Part shown: positions 52,509 to 62,107 of the stretch, piece by piece
Numbering within the stretch: the stretch's first letter is position 1
Layout of the letters: every line of letters begins with the position of its first letter
Assembly (NCBI GenBank): GCA_963817515.1
Contig: CAWFPJ010000024.1
Location: 62,001 to 126,000 of the forward strand
Length of the DNA: 64,000 nt
Source of the DNA: DATMNI01 sp963817515
GTDB taxonomy: Bacteria > Acidobacteriota > Terriglobia > Bryobacterales > Bryobacteraceae
Reading direction: 5' to 3'
Position numbers and translations under genes: made by a program
Notes under the pieces: model-generated
Database searches by the model: none
What the model saw: the letters and a program-made list of their open reading frames with translations, nothing else
What the model was told of the DNA's origin: nothing

Positions 52509-53756
52509 ATGGCACAGGGCCGCGTTGCGTTTCAGTATCCGAATTTTCGTTACTACATGACGGCGCGGTTTCTGGTTACGGCCTCGTCAGAGATGCAGGG
52601 CGTGGCGGTGGCCTGGCAGGTGTACGGGCTCACCGGCCGCGCGCTTGACCTTGGGCTGGTGGGGCTGGCGCAGTTTCTCCCGGGGATTCTGCTGTTCCTG
52701 CCAGCCGGGCAAACGGCGGACCGGGTTCCGCGGCAGCGCATCCTGCAAAGCTGCTACGGGGCATTCTCGGTGGTCTCTCTTTTACTGCTTACGCTAACGC
52801 TGAATGGCGTCCGATCGGCGTGGCCCATCTATGCGGCGCTGCTGCTGAATGGCGTAGTGAGGGCATTCAATGGACCGGCATCGCAGGCCTTCTTGCCGCT
52901 GATGGTGCCGGAAGAACATTTTCCCAACGCGGTGGCGTGGGGCTCATCCATTTTTCAAGGCGCTATGGTTTTGGGACCCGTAGCCGGCGGCTTACTCTAC
53001 GGGTTTACCGGGAGCCCCACTCCGGTTTATGCAAGCGCGGCGGCGGCGTACCTGGCGGGACTAGTGCTGATCTCGGCAATCCGCGTGAAGTCAGTGCAAC
53101 GGCCGCGCGGGACGGCTCGCATAGGAGTGGTGCTGGAAGGCCTGCGCTATATCTGGCGCGAGAAACTGGTTCTGGGCGCGATCTCACTGGACCTGTTCGC
53201 GGTGCTGCTGGGTGGTGCCGTGGCGCTGCTGCCGATATACGCCAGAGACATCCTTAAAGTAGGCGCCCAGGGGCTGGGCATTCTTCGCAGCGGGCCGGGC
53301 ATGGGCGCCGTGATTATGGCGATCGTGGTGGCGCACTGGCCGTTAAAGCGCCACGCCGGCGCCGCTATGCTTTGTTGTGTGGCGGGCTTCGGATTCTTCA
53401 CCGTGGTCTTCGGGCTCTCGCGCAACATCGCGCTTTCGATGGCCGTGCTGATCCTGGTGGGCGCGTGCGACATGGTGAGCGTAATTGTGCGCCACACCAT
53501 GGTGCAACTGGCCACGCCGGACGAGATGCGCGGCCGCGTCAGCGCAGTCAACATGATCTTCATCGGCGCTTCGAACGAGGTGGGGCAGTTCGAGTCCGGC
53601 CTCACTGCCCAGTGGTTCGGAACCGTGCCGGCGGTGGTGATCGGCGGGATCGGGACCATGCTGGTGGTGGCGGCCTGGGCGTGGCTATTCCCGGCTCTGC
53701 GACAGGTCAACCAACTGACCCGGCCGCCGGCAAGCAATTCGACTGCGACCAAATGA
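52509..53756 (+). CDS. MFS exporter (EntS/MFS_3 type)
   Basis: 415 residues, about 11-12 membrane helices. N-terminal half shows the MFS_3 pattern: ALDLGLVGLAQFLPGILLFLPAGQTADRVPRQRILQ (motif A, G-x-x-x-D-R-x-x-R), the PASQAFLPLMVPEEHFPNAVAW stretch and GPVAGGLLYGFTG. The C-terminal half has PDEMRGRVSAVNMIFIGASNEVGQFESG. Members export siderophores or drugs. Divergent from the RDD-led operon; no clear partner. Confidence 0.9.
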   Translation: MAQGRVAFQYPNFRYYMTARFLVTASSEMQGVAVAWQVYGLTGRALDLGLVGLAQFLPGILLFLPAGQTADRVPRQRILQSCYGAFSVVSLLLLTLTLNGVRSAWPIYAALLLNGVVRAFNGPASQAFLPLMVPEEHFPNAVAWGSSIFQGAMVLGPVAGGLLYGFTGSPTPVYASAAAAYLAGLVLISAIRVKSVQRPRGTARIGVVLEGLRYIWREKLVLGAISLDLFAVLLGGAVALLPIYARDILKVGAQGLGILRSGPGMGAVIMAIVVAHWPLKRHAGAAMLCCVAGFGFFTVVFGLSRNIALSMAVLILVGACDMVSVIVRHTMVQLATPDEMRGRVSAVNMIFIGASNEVGQFESGLTAQWFGTVPAVVIGGIGTMLVVAAWAWLFPALRQVNQLTRPPASNSTATK

Positions 53757-53821
53757 CACCTTGTTACGTCTAAGTAGGAAACGCACCGGCTTCGGTCGAG
53801 TTGGTTTGGGGTGAGTCTATT

Positions 53822-56692
53822 ATGATGCGTTATACATTTAAATCGTTGACACTGATTTTGTGCCTGGGCGCAGCCCTGCTTCCGCGCTGCTTCGGGCAGG
53901 CTTCCGCCATCAATGGCGAAATCAACGGCACGGTAACGGACCCATCGGGGGCGGCGCTGGCGGGAGCCACGGTTCAGGCCAATAACACCGAGACGGGGTT
54001 CAAGCAATCCACTAAGACTGCCGATACGGGCCTCTTCCGGTTCAGCCTGCTACCCCTGGGCACATACGAAGTGGAAGTGCAGGCGGCTGGATTCACGGCG
54101 GCGAAACGCACAGGTATTGTTCTGACCGCCGGCTACACCGCCACAGTCAACGTGCCAATGGCGGTGGCTGGGACGGCCACCACGGTGGAAGTGACGGCGG
54201 CGGCCCTGATCACGGACCCCAGCCGCACCGACCTGGGCAGCACGCTCGATGAGAACATGACGCGCAATCTGCCGCTGGTGTCGCGCAATCCCTACAACTT
54301 TATTTTGTTCCAGCCCAACGTCAGCGGGCGCGCCAACACCGAATTTGGCGTGCCGCGCAAGATCAACGCCAACGGGTTTACCGGGCGCATCAATTACCAG
54401 ATCGATGGCAGTAATAACACGGAGAGCGACCGCGGCGGCATCCGGTTGATTCCGATCTCCGATATCTACATAGCAGATGCGCAGATGGTGAGCAACGGCT
54501 TTGCGCCGGAATTTGGTAATACCGTAGGGACAGTCTTCAACACGGTCACGAAGTCCGGCACCAACGAATTTCACGGGGAGGGTGCTTACCTTTTCCGGCG
54601 CACGGATTTCAGCGCGCGGCCCAAACTGCTGGCGGCCACCGCGGCAACTCCGGAGGTGAACGTGGATTCCTATTCGGTGGATGGCGGCGGACGCATCATA
54701 AAGGACAAGCTATTCTTCTTTGGCGGATTTGAGCACGTGAAGCGCGATCTGCCGGCGCCGGTAACTGTATCCGCGTCCACCATACAGCAACTGGGGCTCC
54801 CCGCGGACTTTGCCAACGCCGTGCCTTTTCGACAGAGCGTGTATTTCTACATGGGCAAAGCCGACTGGCAGATCAACGACAGAAATCGGCTTTCGGTGCG
54901 CTATATGCACCACGCCAATGACTCGCCTTATAACAACAGCAATATCGGCGGCTTGTACCTGGTTTCCCGGACCTATAACTTCGTCGACCGCTCGCACGTG
55001 GGGGCAATTCAACTGATCTCGACGCTTTCCGCCAACGCAGTCAACGAACTGCGCGGCCAGGTGGCATATCGCGGCCAATCGCAGAACAGATTCTCGGCCA
55101 CCGGCACCGGGCCGGCCCTGGCAATTTCCGGCCTGGTGAATTTCGGCGGGCCCACGGATGTGGGTTTTCTGTACGAAGAGACCACTCCGGAACTGGCCGA
55201 CAACCTGAGTTATAACCGAGGTTCACACGCATTTAAGTTTGGCGCCAGCACGCACGCGATTCGCGACACACAGACTCAGGCGACCAGCGCGACTTACACG
55301 TTTCCTTCGATCGCGACATATCTGGCGGCGGCGAATGGATCGGCACCTAAGGGATACAGCACCTTCGCCCAGACATACGGCAATCCATCGATTACGTACA
55401 ATTCGTTGTTCACTAACTTCTTTGTGCAAGACAGTTGGAAGCCCCGCCGGAATTTCACACTGACTTATGGCTTGCGGTACGACCTATACCAGATGCCGGG
55501 CGCGGATAAGACTTCGCCGTTCCCATTATCACAAAACTTCCGGACCGACAAGAACAACTTCGGGCCGCGGCTGGGATTTGCCTGGGGGCTAGGCAGCGAA
55601 CAGAAGACCGTGATCCGCGCCAGCACCGGAATTTTCTACGATGCGCCGCAGACGGATCAGTACCGCAGGGCGCTGCTCAACAACGGCAATCCGGCCTTCT
55701 TTAATATTTCGACCGGACCGGGAACGGCCTTTGCGCCGAGTTTCCCCACCGTGTTCACGTCGCTGCCAACGGGCTTTGCGCTGGCGGCGCAGGATATCAC
55801 GACGATTTCGCCGAATTTCGCGAACCTCTACTCCTACAATGGCAACGTATCGGTTACTCGCGAACTGACGCCGAGCATGTCGCTGACGGCATCCTATCTT
55901 TACACCGTGGGCAACCGGCTGCCGGTTTACAGCAATATCAACCTGGTGCAGAGCGGACAATTTCTGGCCGACGGCCGGCCGATTTTCAGCACCACGGCGC
56001 GAGTATACCCGGCCTTCGCCAACATTATCTCGGCGGAATCGGTGGGCCACTCGACTTACAATGGCGCCAACCTGACGCTGAGCCGGCGCCTGGCGCGCGG
56101 ATATGAGATGATCGCGACCTACACGTGGTCGCATGCCATTGATGACGCACCGGAACAGAACAACATCGATAGCGGCGCCAACTTTCTTTCGGACCCCAGC
56201 AACCGGCGGCGTGACAAAGGGGACTCACTTACCGACAAGCGCCACGTGTTCAATATGACCGGCGTGCTGATGCCGGAGTTCAAATCGGGTAACAGGATTG
56301 CGAATTACCTTCTAAACAATAACCGGCTCTCGGTGGCGCTGGTGGCATCGAGCGGCGACCTGTTCAATGTCGGCAGCAACCGCATACTGAACGGCGACGC
56401 GTCCGAGGGTGCGGCCTTCCAGCGGCCGCTCTACATTGGGCGGAACACCGTGCGGGCACAGGCTCCGTTTGAACTGAACGCGCGCTATTCGCGGTTGTTC
56501 CCGGTGCGCGAACGGAAGGCCTTCGAGTTCATGGCGGAGACCACCAACGTAACCAATACCCTGAATGTGACGGGGTTGAACACCACCGCACAGGTTGATG
56601 CGGCAGGGGCGATTATCGTGCCGAATAGCAATGCGGCCACCGGCGCGCGCGATCAGAGGCTAATTCAGTTAGGGCTGCGGTTCAACTGGTAA
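53822..56692 (+). CDS. Oar-like TonB-dependent outer-membrane receptor
   Basis: 956 residues from ATG 53822 (a second ATG follows at once). Signal peptide to about 25 (RCFGQ), carboxypeptidase-regulatory domain at about 30-115 (INGTVTDPSGAALAGATV), plug-like segment 130-260 (INANGFTGRINYQIDGSNN, NTVTKSGTNEFHGEG), barrel with repeated DSWKPRRNFTLTYGLRY and GPRLGFAW-type strands, and end LIQLGLRFNW (terminal aromatic). Typical 'TonB-dependent receptor-like' of acidobacteria. Alone; substrate unknown. Confidence 0.92.
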   Translation: MMRYTFKSLTLILCLGAALLPRCFGQASAINGEINGTVTDPSGAALAGATVQANNTETGFKQSTKTADTGLFRFSLLPLGTYEVEVQAAGFTAAKRTGIVLTAGYTATVNVPMAVAGTATTVEVTAAALITDPSRTDLGSTLDENMTRNLPLVSRNPYNFILFQPNVSGRANTEFGVPRKINANGFTGRINYQIDGSNNTESDRGGIRLIPISDIYIADAQMVSNGFAPEFGNTVGTVFNTVTKSGTNEFHGEGAYLFRRTDFSARPKLLAATAATPEVNVDSYSVDGGGRIIKDKLFFFGGFEHVKRDLPAPVTVSASTIQQLGLPADFANAVPFRQSVYFYMGKADWQINDRNRLSVRYMHHANDSPYNNSNIGGLYLVSRTYNFVDRSHVGAIQLISTLSANAVNELRGQVAYRGQSQNRFSATGTGPALAISGLVNFGGPTDVGFLYEETTPELADNLSYNRGSHAFKFGASTHAIRDTQTQATSATYTFPSIATYLAAANGSAPKGYSTFAQTYGNPSITYNSLFTNFFVQDSWKPRRNFTLTYGLRYDLYQMPGADKTSPFPLSQNFRTDKNNFGPRLGFAWGLGSEQKTVIRASTGIFYDAPQTDQYRRALLNNGNPAFFNISTGPGTAFAPSFPTVFTSLPTGFALAAQDITTISPNFANLYSYNGNVSVTRELTPSMSLTASYLYTVGNRLPVYSNINLVQSGQFLADGRPIFSTTARVYPAFANIISAESVGHSTYNGANLTLSRRLARGYEMIATYTWSHAIDDAPEQNNIDSGANFLSDPSNRRRDKGDSLTDKRHVFNMTGVLMPEFKSGNRIANYLLNNNRLSVALVASSGDLFNVGSNRILNGDASEGAAFQRPLYIGRNTVRAQAPFELNARYSRLFPVRERKAFEFMAETTNVTNTLNVTGLNTTAQVDAAGAIIVPNSNAATGARDQRLIQLGLRFNW

Positions 56693-56714
56693 GAAGCGGT
56701 CCGGACGAGCCAGC

Positions 56715-57497
56715 CTACTGGAACAGAGCTTCCGCTCCACGCTGAATCACCGCCGCTCCCACCACTCCGGCCGCCGCTGACACGAATGCCGCGTTGGCCC
56801 CGTTTCGCTTCCACTCCTCATGCACCGCGTGGTACCCCAGGTAGAACAGCCACCCCGCCGTGATGCCCAGCGGATACGTAATCCAACCCGTCCCCAACCG
56901 CGGCGCTAGTACCAGACCGAGCGCTCCACCCACCAGCGTGGCGCCTTCCGCCAATGTTGCCCAGCCGAGTGCCGTGGCGCGCCGCTTCACCGCGGCGCGC
57001 AGAATACCGCCCAGTGCGATGCCTTCCGGCGCCTTATGCAGGGCGATTGCCACTGGCACGGCTACGCGCAGCCCCAGCGGCACCGCCAGCTGCACCGTCG
57101 CGATGCTCCAGCCGTCCAGAAAGCTGTGGATCGCCGCGGCCGCAATCAGGGGTCCCGCAAACCCGTGCAGTTCCTGCGGGCAGGCAGCGTGGTCGTGATC
57201 GTGAGAGCACGTTGGGCACACCGCGTACACGTAGCGGTTCACGCCGAGCAGAAGCGCGTAACCGGCCGCAAACAGGAGCAGGCTTACCGGCCAGCTGAGC
57301 GTGACCGCCAGTTCCGGCAGCAACCCGAACAACGCCACGCCGATCAACACTCCCGCGCTGAATGGCACCACCGCCCGCGCACGCTGGCGCAGGCCGGTGA
57401 GCCACAGGCCGAGGGCAGCACCTCCCAGGCCGACGGCGGTGGCCAGTGCCGGCGCAGTGATCCCTGCGTATCCCTGCAAGTGTCCCGGAAAATTCAC
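56715..57497 (-). CDS. ZIP-family metal transporter
   Basis: 260 residues from GTG 57497; an open frame reaches further upstream but runs into repeat copy B. Seven or eight helices. ZIP signature helices: IHSFLDGWSIA with His124 and HKAPEGIALGG (154-164). A metal-binding loop CPTCSHDHDHAACPQ (94-108) lies between helices 3 and 4. Takes up zinc, iron or similar divalent ions into the cytosol. Downstream of NagA-like gene, repeat B in between, so probably a separate unit. Confidence 0.87.
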   Translation of the reverse strand: MNFPGHLQGYAGITAPALATAVGLGGAALGLWLTGLRQRARAVVPFSAGVLIGVALFGLLPELAVTLSWPVSLLLFAAGYALLLGVNRYVYAVCPTCSHDHDHAACPQELHGFAGPLIAAAAIHSFLDGWSIATVQLAVPLGLRVAVPVAIALHKAPEGIALGGILRAAVKRRATALGWATLAEGATLVGGALGLVLAPRLGTGWITYPLGITAGWLFYLGYHAVHEEWKRNGANAAFVSAAAGVVGAAVIQRGAEALFQ

Positions 57498-57528
57498 AGC
57501 TTCTACTGTAGCAGCGGGTAAAAAAGCG

Positions 57529-57571
57529 TGTCCCCATGAATGGGGACATGGCAGACTAAAGTCCGCTCCAC
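57529..57571 (+). repeat. Two-hairpin palindromic repeat, copy B
   Basis: TGTCCCCAT/ATGGGGACA (57529-57548, perfect), TGG, then GCAGAC-TAAA-GTCCGC (57551-57566, one mismatch) and TCCAC. Lies between the NagA-like stop and the ZIP start, both on the minus strand. Confidence 0.85.
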
Positions 57572-57585
57572 CGGCGCGCAGGAAT

Positions 57586-58725
57586 TCAGCCTTTGTAGAC
57601 CTGTCGGCCGGAAAGCCATGTGCCGATAACTTCGATGCGACGGGCCGCGGGGTCGAAGTGGAATTGGACCAGATCGGCACGGTCTCCTGCCGCCAGGCCA
57701 TTGGTTCGCCCCGGCACTCTGCCTGCTTTAGCGGCATTGACGGTCGCCAGTTGCACGGCGTCCTGGAGCGAAAGCCCCGCCAGCGTCATCAGATTTTCGA
57801 TGCCGCGGTCCATGCGCAGGGCGCTGCCGGCCAGGCGATTGGTGCCGGCCAAGACGACGCGGTGGTCGGGCGTTAGCTCAATGGCCTGCTCGCCGAGTTG
57901 ATAGCGGCCGGGCTGGGCTCCGGCCGGCGTGGAGGCGTCAGTGACCAGCACGGAGCGGCCGACACCTTTCGCGCGCAGACCGACCTTAAGGAAGCTGGCC
58001 CCAAGGTGGATGCCGTCCACGATGAAGCCGGCCATCAGGCGGTCTTCGGCCAGTTGGTCCCAAATGTAGTTGGGATGCCGGCGCATTTCGAAGTGCGCGC
58101 CGTTGCCAATGTGGGTTGAAAGCGTGGCGCCGGCGGAAACCGCATCTGCGATCTGGCCGGCGTTCGCATTGGTGTGGCCAATTGAGGCCACCACACCCTC
58201 TGAGGTGATCGTCTCGATGTAGCGCGCCGCTTCGGGCCACTCGGGCGAAAGCGTCACAATGCGGACGCGGTTACCGGTGGCGTCCTGCCAGCGGCGGAAT
58301 TCGTCGAGATCGGGCTTGCGCACGCAATGCAGCGGGTGTGCGCCTCGCGGGCCGTCATCTGGGCAAATGTGCGGGCCTTCCACGTGGAAGCCGTCGATGG
58401 CTTCGCCCTCGGGAAGCGACTCGCTGGCGCGCGCCAGGTTGCGCAACGCGCCTTCCATGTCGTCCGGCGGGCCGGTGATCACCGTGGGGTAGAAGCGCGT
58501 GACACCGGTGGAGAAGAGGACCTGCAGCGAGCGGGCGATCTCTTCGTGCGAAACTCCAGGCCGGTTGTAGTCGACGGCGGCGAAGCCATTCACCTGGAGA
58601 TCGATCCATCCGGGAGCCACGTAGATATTGGCGGGGGCGGCCGCCGGACTGACGGAGAGGACCTTGTCCTCAAACGCCACGTCGACAGGCAATTCGCTAT
58701 TGACGTCTATACCTGAGCAAATCAT
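57586..58725 (-). CDS. nagA: N-acetylglucosamine-6-phosphate deacetylase-like amidohydrolase
   Basis: 379 residues, near normal (about 380). TIM-barrel amidohydrolase: GWIDLQVNG at 39-47 (NagA form, no HxH), GFHVEGPHI with Glu116 (metal), SIGHTNA with His184, STHIGNGAH with His205, VDGIHLG with His240 and VTDASTP with catalytic Asp263. NagA opens amino-sugar breakdown by removing acetate from GlcNAc-6-P, feeding peptidoglycan or chitin recycling. The THIGNGAH block replaces the usual THLFNAM, so the substrate may differ. No nagB or kinase is next to it. Confidence 0.82.
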   Translation of the reverse strand: MICSGIDVNSELPVDVAFEDKVLSVSPAAAPANIYVAPGWIDLQVNGFAAVDYNRPGVSHEEIARSLQVLFSTGVTRFYPTVITGPPDDMEGALRNLARASESLPEGEAIDGFHVEGPHICPDDGPRGAHPLHCVRKPDLDEFRRWQDATGNRVRIVTLSPEWPEAARYIETITSEGVVASIGHTNANAGQIADAVSAGATLSTHIGNGAHFEMRRHPNYIWDQLAEDRLMAGFIVDGIHLGASFLKVGLRAKGVGRSVLVTDASTPAGAQPGRYQLGEQAIELTPDHRVVLAGTNRLAGSALRMDRGIENLMTLAGLSLQDAVQLATVNAAKAGRVPGRTNGLAAGDRADLVQFHFDPAARRIEVIGTWLSGRQVYKG

Positions 58726-58963
58726 ATCGGAACAGATTATGGGCTTAGCGTTTTATGCACAAGTTTGCCACACCGGAACGTTTGTATGTGCATGGAGCAA
58801 CTGTGCAAAAAACGTGTTGAAAACGGCGGACAACGGAAAATTCGCGGTGGCATTCGCAGGCTGGTCGCGATACAAAGGGAGAGTCCAATTGGGGCGGCGC
58901 AGCCAGGACGGCAAATCTCGGGGGAGGCTAGTCATTCTGGTTGCGCAGCCTCTTGGTGGTGCG

Positions 58964-59905
58964 CTATTTTGCGGCCACCGCGACATGCACCGGGGTGAGC
59001 CAACCGTAGCGATCTTCCTTGACGCCGCTGATTACTCCGAAGAATTCCTTCTGCAGCTTCTCCGCGATGGGGCCGCGCCGCCCGCTCCCGATGGTGATCT
59101 TATCCACCGACCGGATGGGCGTGATTTCGGCCGCCGTGCCCGAGAAGAAAACTTCGTCGGCGATGTAAAGCATTTCGCGCGGGATGATGGTCTCAACCGT
59201 GGGGATGCCCAAGTCGCGAGCCAGCGCGAGCACGCTGTCGCGGGTGATGCCGGGGAGCACGGAAGCACCCAGGGGCGGGGTGTGGATCTTGCCATCGCGC
59301 ACCACGAAGATGTTTTCTCCCGAGCCTTCGCTGACATAGCCGGCGGTATCAAGCGCGATCCCTTCGGTGTATCCGTTGGCAATGGCTTCCATCTTGATGA
59401 GCTGCGAGTTCATGTAATTGGCGCCGGCCTTGGCAAGCGCCGGCAGGGTGTTGGGCGCGAAACGATTCCAACTGGAAATGCAGACATCCACGCCTTCGGC
59501 CAGCGCCTCTTCGCCCAAATACTTGCCCCAACTCCAGCAAGCGATATAGACGTCGATCGGGTTGTTCATCGGGTTGACCCCGATGTCGCCATAGCCGCGG
59601 ATCACGATGGGGCGAAGGTAGCAGGCTTCCATGCGATTGACGCGTACCAGTTCCAGCATGGCGTCCGCAAGTTGTTCGGCCGAGTATCCAAGATGTTCCA
59701 TGCGGTAAATCTTGGCCGAATCCACCATACGGCGGATGTGCTCGCGCAGGCGGAAAACCGCCGGGCCGGCTGGAGTGGAGTAGCAGCGGATGCCTTCGAA
59801 TACAGAACTTCCGTAGCTCACCACGTGTGAAAGGACATGAATGGTCGCGTCAGCCCAGGGGATGAAGCGGCCGTTGTGCCAGATTTTTTCGGTGGGCGTC
59901 AACAT
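58964..59905 (-). CDS. ilvE: Branched-chain amino acid aminotransferase
   Basis: 313 residues, normal length. Fold-type IV PLP enzyme: SYGSSVFEGIRCY (31-43), PLP Lys159 in ALAKAGANYMNS, EGIALDTAGYVSEGSGENIF with Glu of the PLP pyridine contact, and LPGITRDSVLALARDLG. Catalyses the last step of Leu, Ile and Val synthesis, or the first of breakdown, with 2-oxoglutarate. ATG at 59905 begins the usual MLTPTEKIWHNGRFI. Follows the glycosidase gene by 12 bp in the same direction, though a functional link is unlikely. Confidence 0.95.
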   Translation of the reverse strand: MLTPTEKIWHNGRFIPWADATIHVLSHVVSYGSSVFEGIRCYSTPAGPAVFRLREHIRRMVDSAKIYRMEHLGYSAEQLADAMLELVRVNRMEACYLRPIVIRGYGDIGVNPMNNPIDVYIACWSWGKYLGEEALAEGVDVCISSWNRFAPNTLPALAKAGANYMNSQLIKMEAIANGYTEGIALDTAGYVSEGSGENIFVVRDGKIHTPPLGASVLPGITRDSVLALARDLGIPTVETIIPREMLYIADEVFFSGTAAEITPIRSVDKITIGSGRRGPIAEKLQKEFFGVISGVKEDRYGWLTPVHVAVAAK

Positions 59906-59917
59906 GCTTAATTATAA

Positions 59918-62107
59918 CTACGAAATCACCACCACCTCATGCTCGGCCAGCGACTTCACCTCAAAGGTCGCCCAACCTTGCCGCACCGCGATGGCCGGCC
60001 GGGCGCTCGACACCAGATACTGGCCGTTGCGTCCCCTTACGTCGTCGGGCAGTTTCAGGCGAACCTCGATCGGTCCCACGGGAATAATTTCGTCCAGCGG
60101 CGCGCGCCATGTGCCTTCATTGGTCAGATTGACCAGGTGCAGAATCAGGCGGCCAGGCTGGCGGTACAGGTGGCAATCGATAAGTCCGGGCCCATGCACT
60201 TCGAGCGGAATGCGATCGGCCGCGGCCCAACGGAAAATATTCGCCAGCAGGTTGCCGTGGTCAGGCAAATTGTCGCGGCCGTAGCGACGGTCCAGATCCG
60301 CCGGCAGGTAGGCGATCCGAGCTTTGCCGCGTGTGCTCAGCACCAGGCCGGGGATATCCGTTTTGGGCTCACGCATCCAGGCGGTTTCGGGAGGATAAAC
60401 CGGAAATGCGGGAATGAACGTCAGCGGAATGGTCACGTTGGGGTCCGTGCGCAGGCCCTCCAGCATGCCTCCGAACGGTAGGATGTCGGTCTCATCGAAT
60501 CCACGCAGCACCGCGTGGCGCTCGCCGGATGTAATTCGCAGATAGGTATGCAGGGATGCGCGCGCGACGCTTTTTCTACCAAAGTCCGGCGAGGGAGCGT
60601 GAGCGCCGTATAAATCGGCCAGCGCAAAATCGGCGCGCGGATCTCCCCATTCGTCATACAGGCTGCTGGCGCCGGTGGCCACCAGGCCGCCGCCCTTTTC
60701 CACGAAACGCCTGACGGCTGCACACTGTGCATCGGAGAGCGCGCCGACGCTGGGCAACACCAGCGCAGACAGAAGGTTGCCGTCGCGCTCAATGTGATCG
60801 GCATTCACCGGCAGGTACGGAATGCGCGCGCGCATCAGCGCCTGGGTGACGCCGCGATAGGGCGCGTCCACCAGTTCGGCAGCTTCGTCGCGGCCGTAGT
60901 AATCGGTATTGCGCTGCGACCAGACCACGCCCACGGCCGCCACCGGCTGGCGGTTGATGAGGTATTGCTCGTGCTCCTGATGCCACTGGAACACGGGCTC
61001 GGGGGTGCGGTACATGCGCTTGTCTTCGTGCCATGCGCCGACGAAATGCCACCACGGCTGAATGCCTCCGGCTATCCCCTCCAGCATCCACATGCGGGCT
61101 TCCGGTGCGGGCTTGCTGGCTACGCGGAAACCGGGGTTGCCGGCCTGATATTGCGCCATGCTCTCAGGCATCAGCTTGTCCCAGCCGAGCAGCCCGTGCA
61201 CCAGTTTGCCGGTATCGCCATTCTGCTGGAATCCGGATTCATTGGCGCGCGCCTGATGGTCCAACAGCATGAACTCGGCGCGTTTGCATATTTCCTGAAA
61301 GTCGCGGAATGAGCGGCTTTGGCTGGTGATGGACCCGCTGTTCATGCCGATATACAGGCAGTTCGGGCCACCCACAGCTTTAGTGGTGCGGTTGAAAAGG
61401 TCCCAGATTTCCAGGCGGCGCTGGTAGTTCCATTGGATCCACTGGCGGTAGACAGCGTCGTCCCAGTCCTTGCGTGCGGGGATGGGCTTGCCGGCGGCGG
61501 CGCGGAACTTGCGCGTGCAATTGTCGCAGTAGCAAATGCTATCGCGCGCCAGACCGCTCCAACTGTTGTCGCCGAAACCTTCGGGGTGGCTGCGTTCGAT
61601 GATCTCCGTGAGCACACTGGGGATGTACTCGTCGTAATACGGGCTGTTGACGCAGGTGATGAACTTGTCGGCGGCGCGATACGGTTCGCCGGCCTTGTTG
61701 CGCGCGAACCAATCGGGATGCGCGCGGTAGAAATCCTCGGCGGTGCGGTTGCAGTCCATCCGCGCCAGCACTGCGAGCCCATCCTCATGCGCCGCTTTGG
61801 CAAGCTCGCCATAGAGGTCGCGCCCGTTGAGAAACTCGGCCTGGTGATGGAGCGGAAACTTGGTCGGGTAATAGGCCACGATGCCGCCGGCATTGACGAT
61901 CACACCCTGGATGCGCGTGCGCTTCCAGTATTCCCGCCACCACGGAATATCGTAGCGAGTCGGATCGCGCTCCGTAATATTGGTCTGGCCCCAGCGCGTG
62001 ACGCGGTGGTACCACGGAACTGCGGTGCCGGTTTGTGCGGAAAGGGTCTCCGCCGAAAGGGCCGCCGCACTAGCCACGCCGGTTTGGAACAACTCGCGTC
62101 TGGTCAC
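59918..62107 (-). CDS. TAT-exported glycosidase-like protein (beta-galactosidase trimerisation type)
   Basis: 729 residues. TAT signal (MTRRELFQTGVASAAALSAE). Residues about 30-400 look like a TIM-barrel glycoside-hydrolase-like domain of the alpha-amylase/GHL6 type: VIVNAGGIVAYYPTKFPLHH, DGLAVLARMDCNR, YYDEYIPSVLTEII, CYCDNCTRKFRA (Cys cluster). Residues 400-620 are a beta-galactosidase trimerisation-like (class-I amidotransferase fold) domain, VRRFVEKGGGLVATGASSLYD, and the C-terminus is a beta-sandwich. GTG start at 62107 follows the receptor's TAA without a gap (TAAGTG), so receptor and enzyme are one operon. Substrate unknown, probably a plant or microbial polysaccharide. Confidence 0.78.
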   Translation of the reverse strand: MTRRELFQTGVASAAALSAETLSAQTGTAVPWYHRVTRWGQTNITERDPTRYDIPWWREYWKRTRIQGVIVNAGGIVAYYPTKFPLHHQAEFLNGRDLYGELAKAAHEDGLAVLARMDCNRTAEDFYRAHPDWFARNKAGEPYRAADKFITCVNSPYYDEYIPSVLTEIIERSHPEGFGDNSWSGLARDSICYCDNCTRKFRAAAGKPIPARKDWDDAVYRQWIQWNYQRRLEIWDLFNRTTKAVGGPNCLYIGMNSGSITSQSRSFRDFQEICKRAEFMLLDHQARANESGFQQNGDTGKLVHGLLGWDKLMPESMAQYQAGNPGFRVASKPAPEARMWMLEGIAGGIQPWWHFVGAWHEDKRMYRTPEPVFQWHQEHEQYLINRQPVAAVGVVWSQRNTDYYGRDEAAELVDAPYRGVTQALMRARIPYLPVNADHIERDGNLLSALVLPSVGALSDAQCAAVRRFVEKGGGLVATGASSLYDEWGDPRADFALADLYGAHAPSPDFGRKSVARASLHTYLRITSGERHAVLRGFDETDILPFGGMLEGLRTDPNVTIPLTFIPAFPVYPPETAWMREPKTDIPGLVLSTRGKARIAYLPADLDRRYGRDNLPDHGNLLANIFRWAAADRIPLEVHGPGLIDCHLYRQPGRLILHLVNLTNEGTWRAPLDEIIPVGPIEVRLKLPDDVRGRNGQYLVSSARPAIAVRQGWATFEVKSLAEHEVVVIS

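Noticed and set aside
58628..59830. 400-codon plus-strand frame across the NagA start and the aminotransferase
   Set aside because: It overlaps a clear ilvE gene on the other strand and has no family features.
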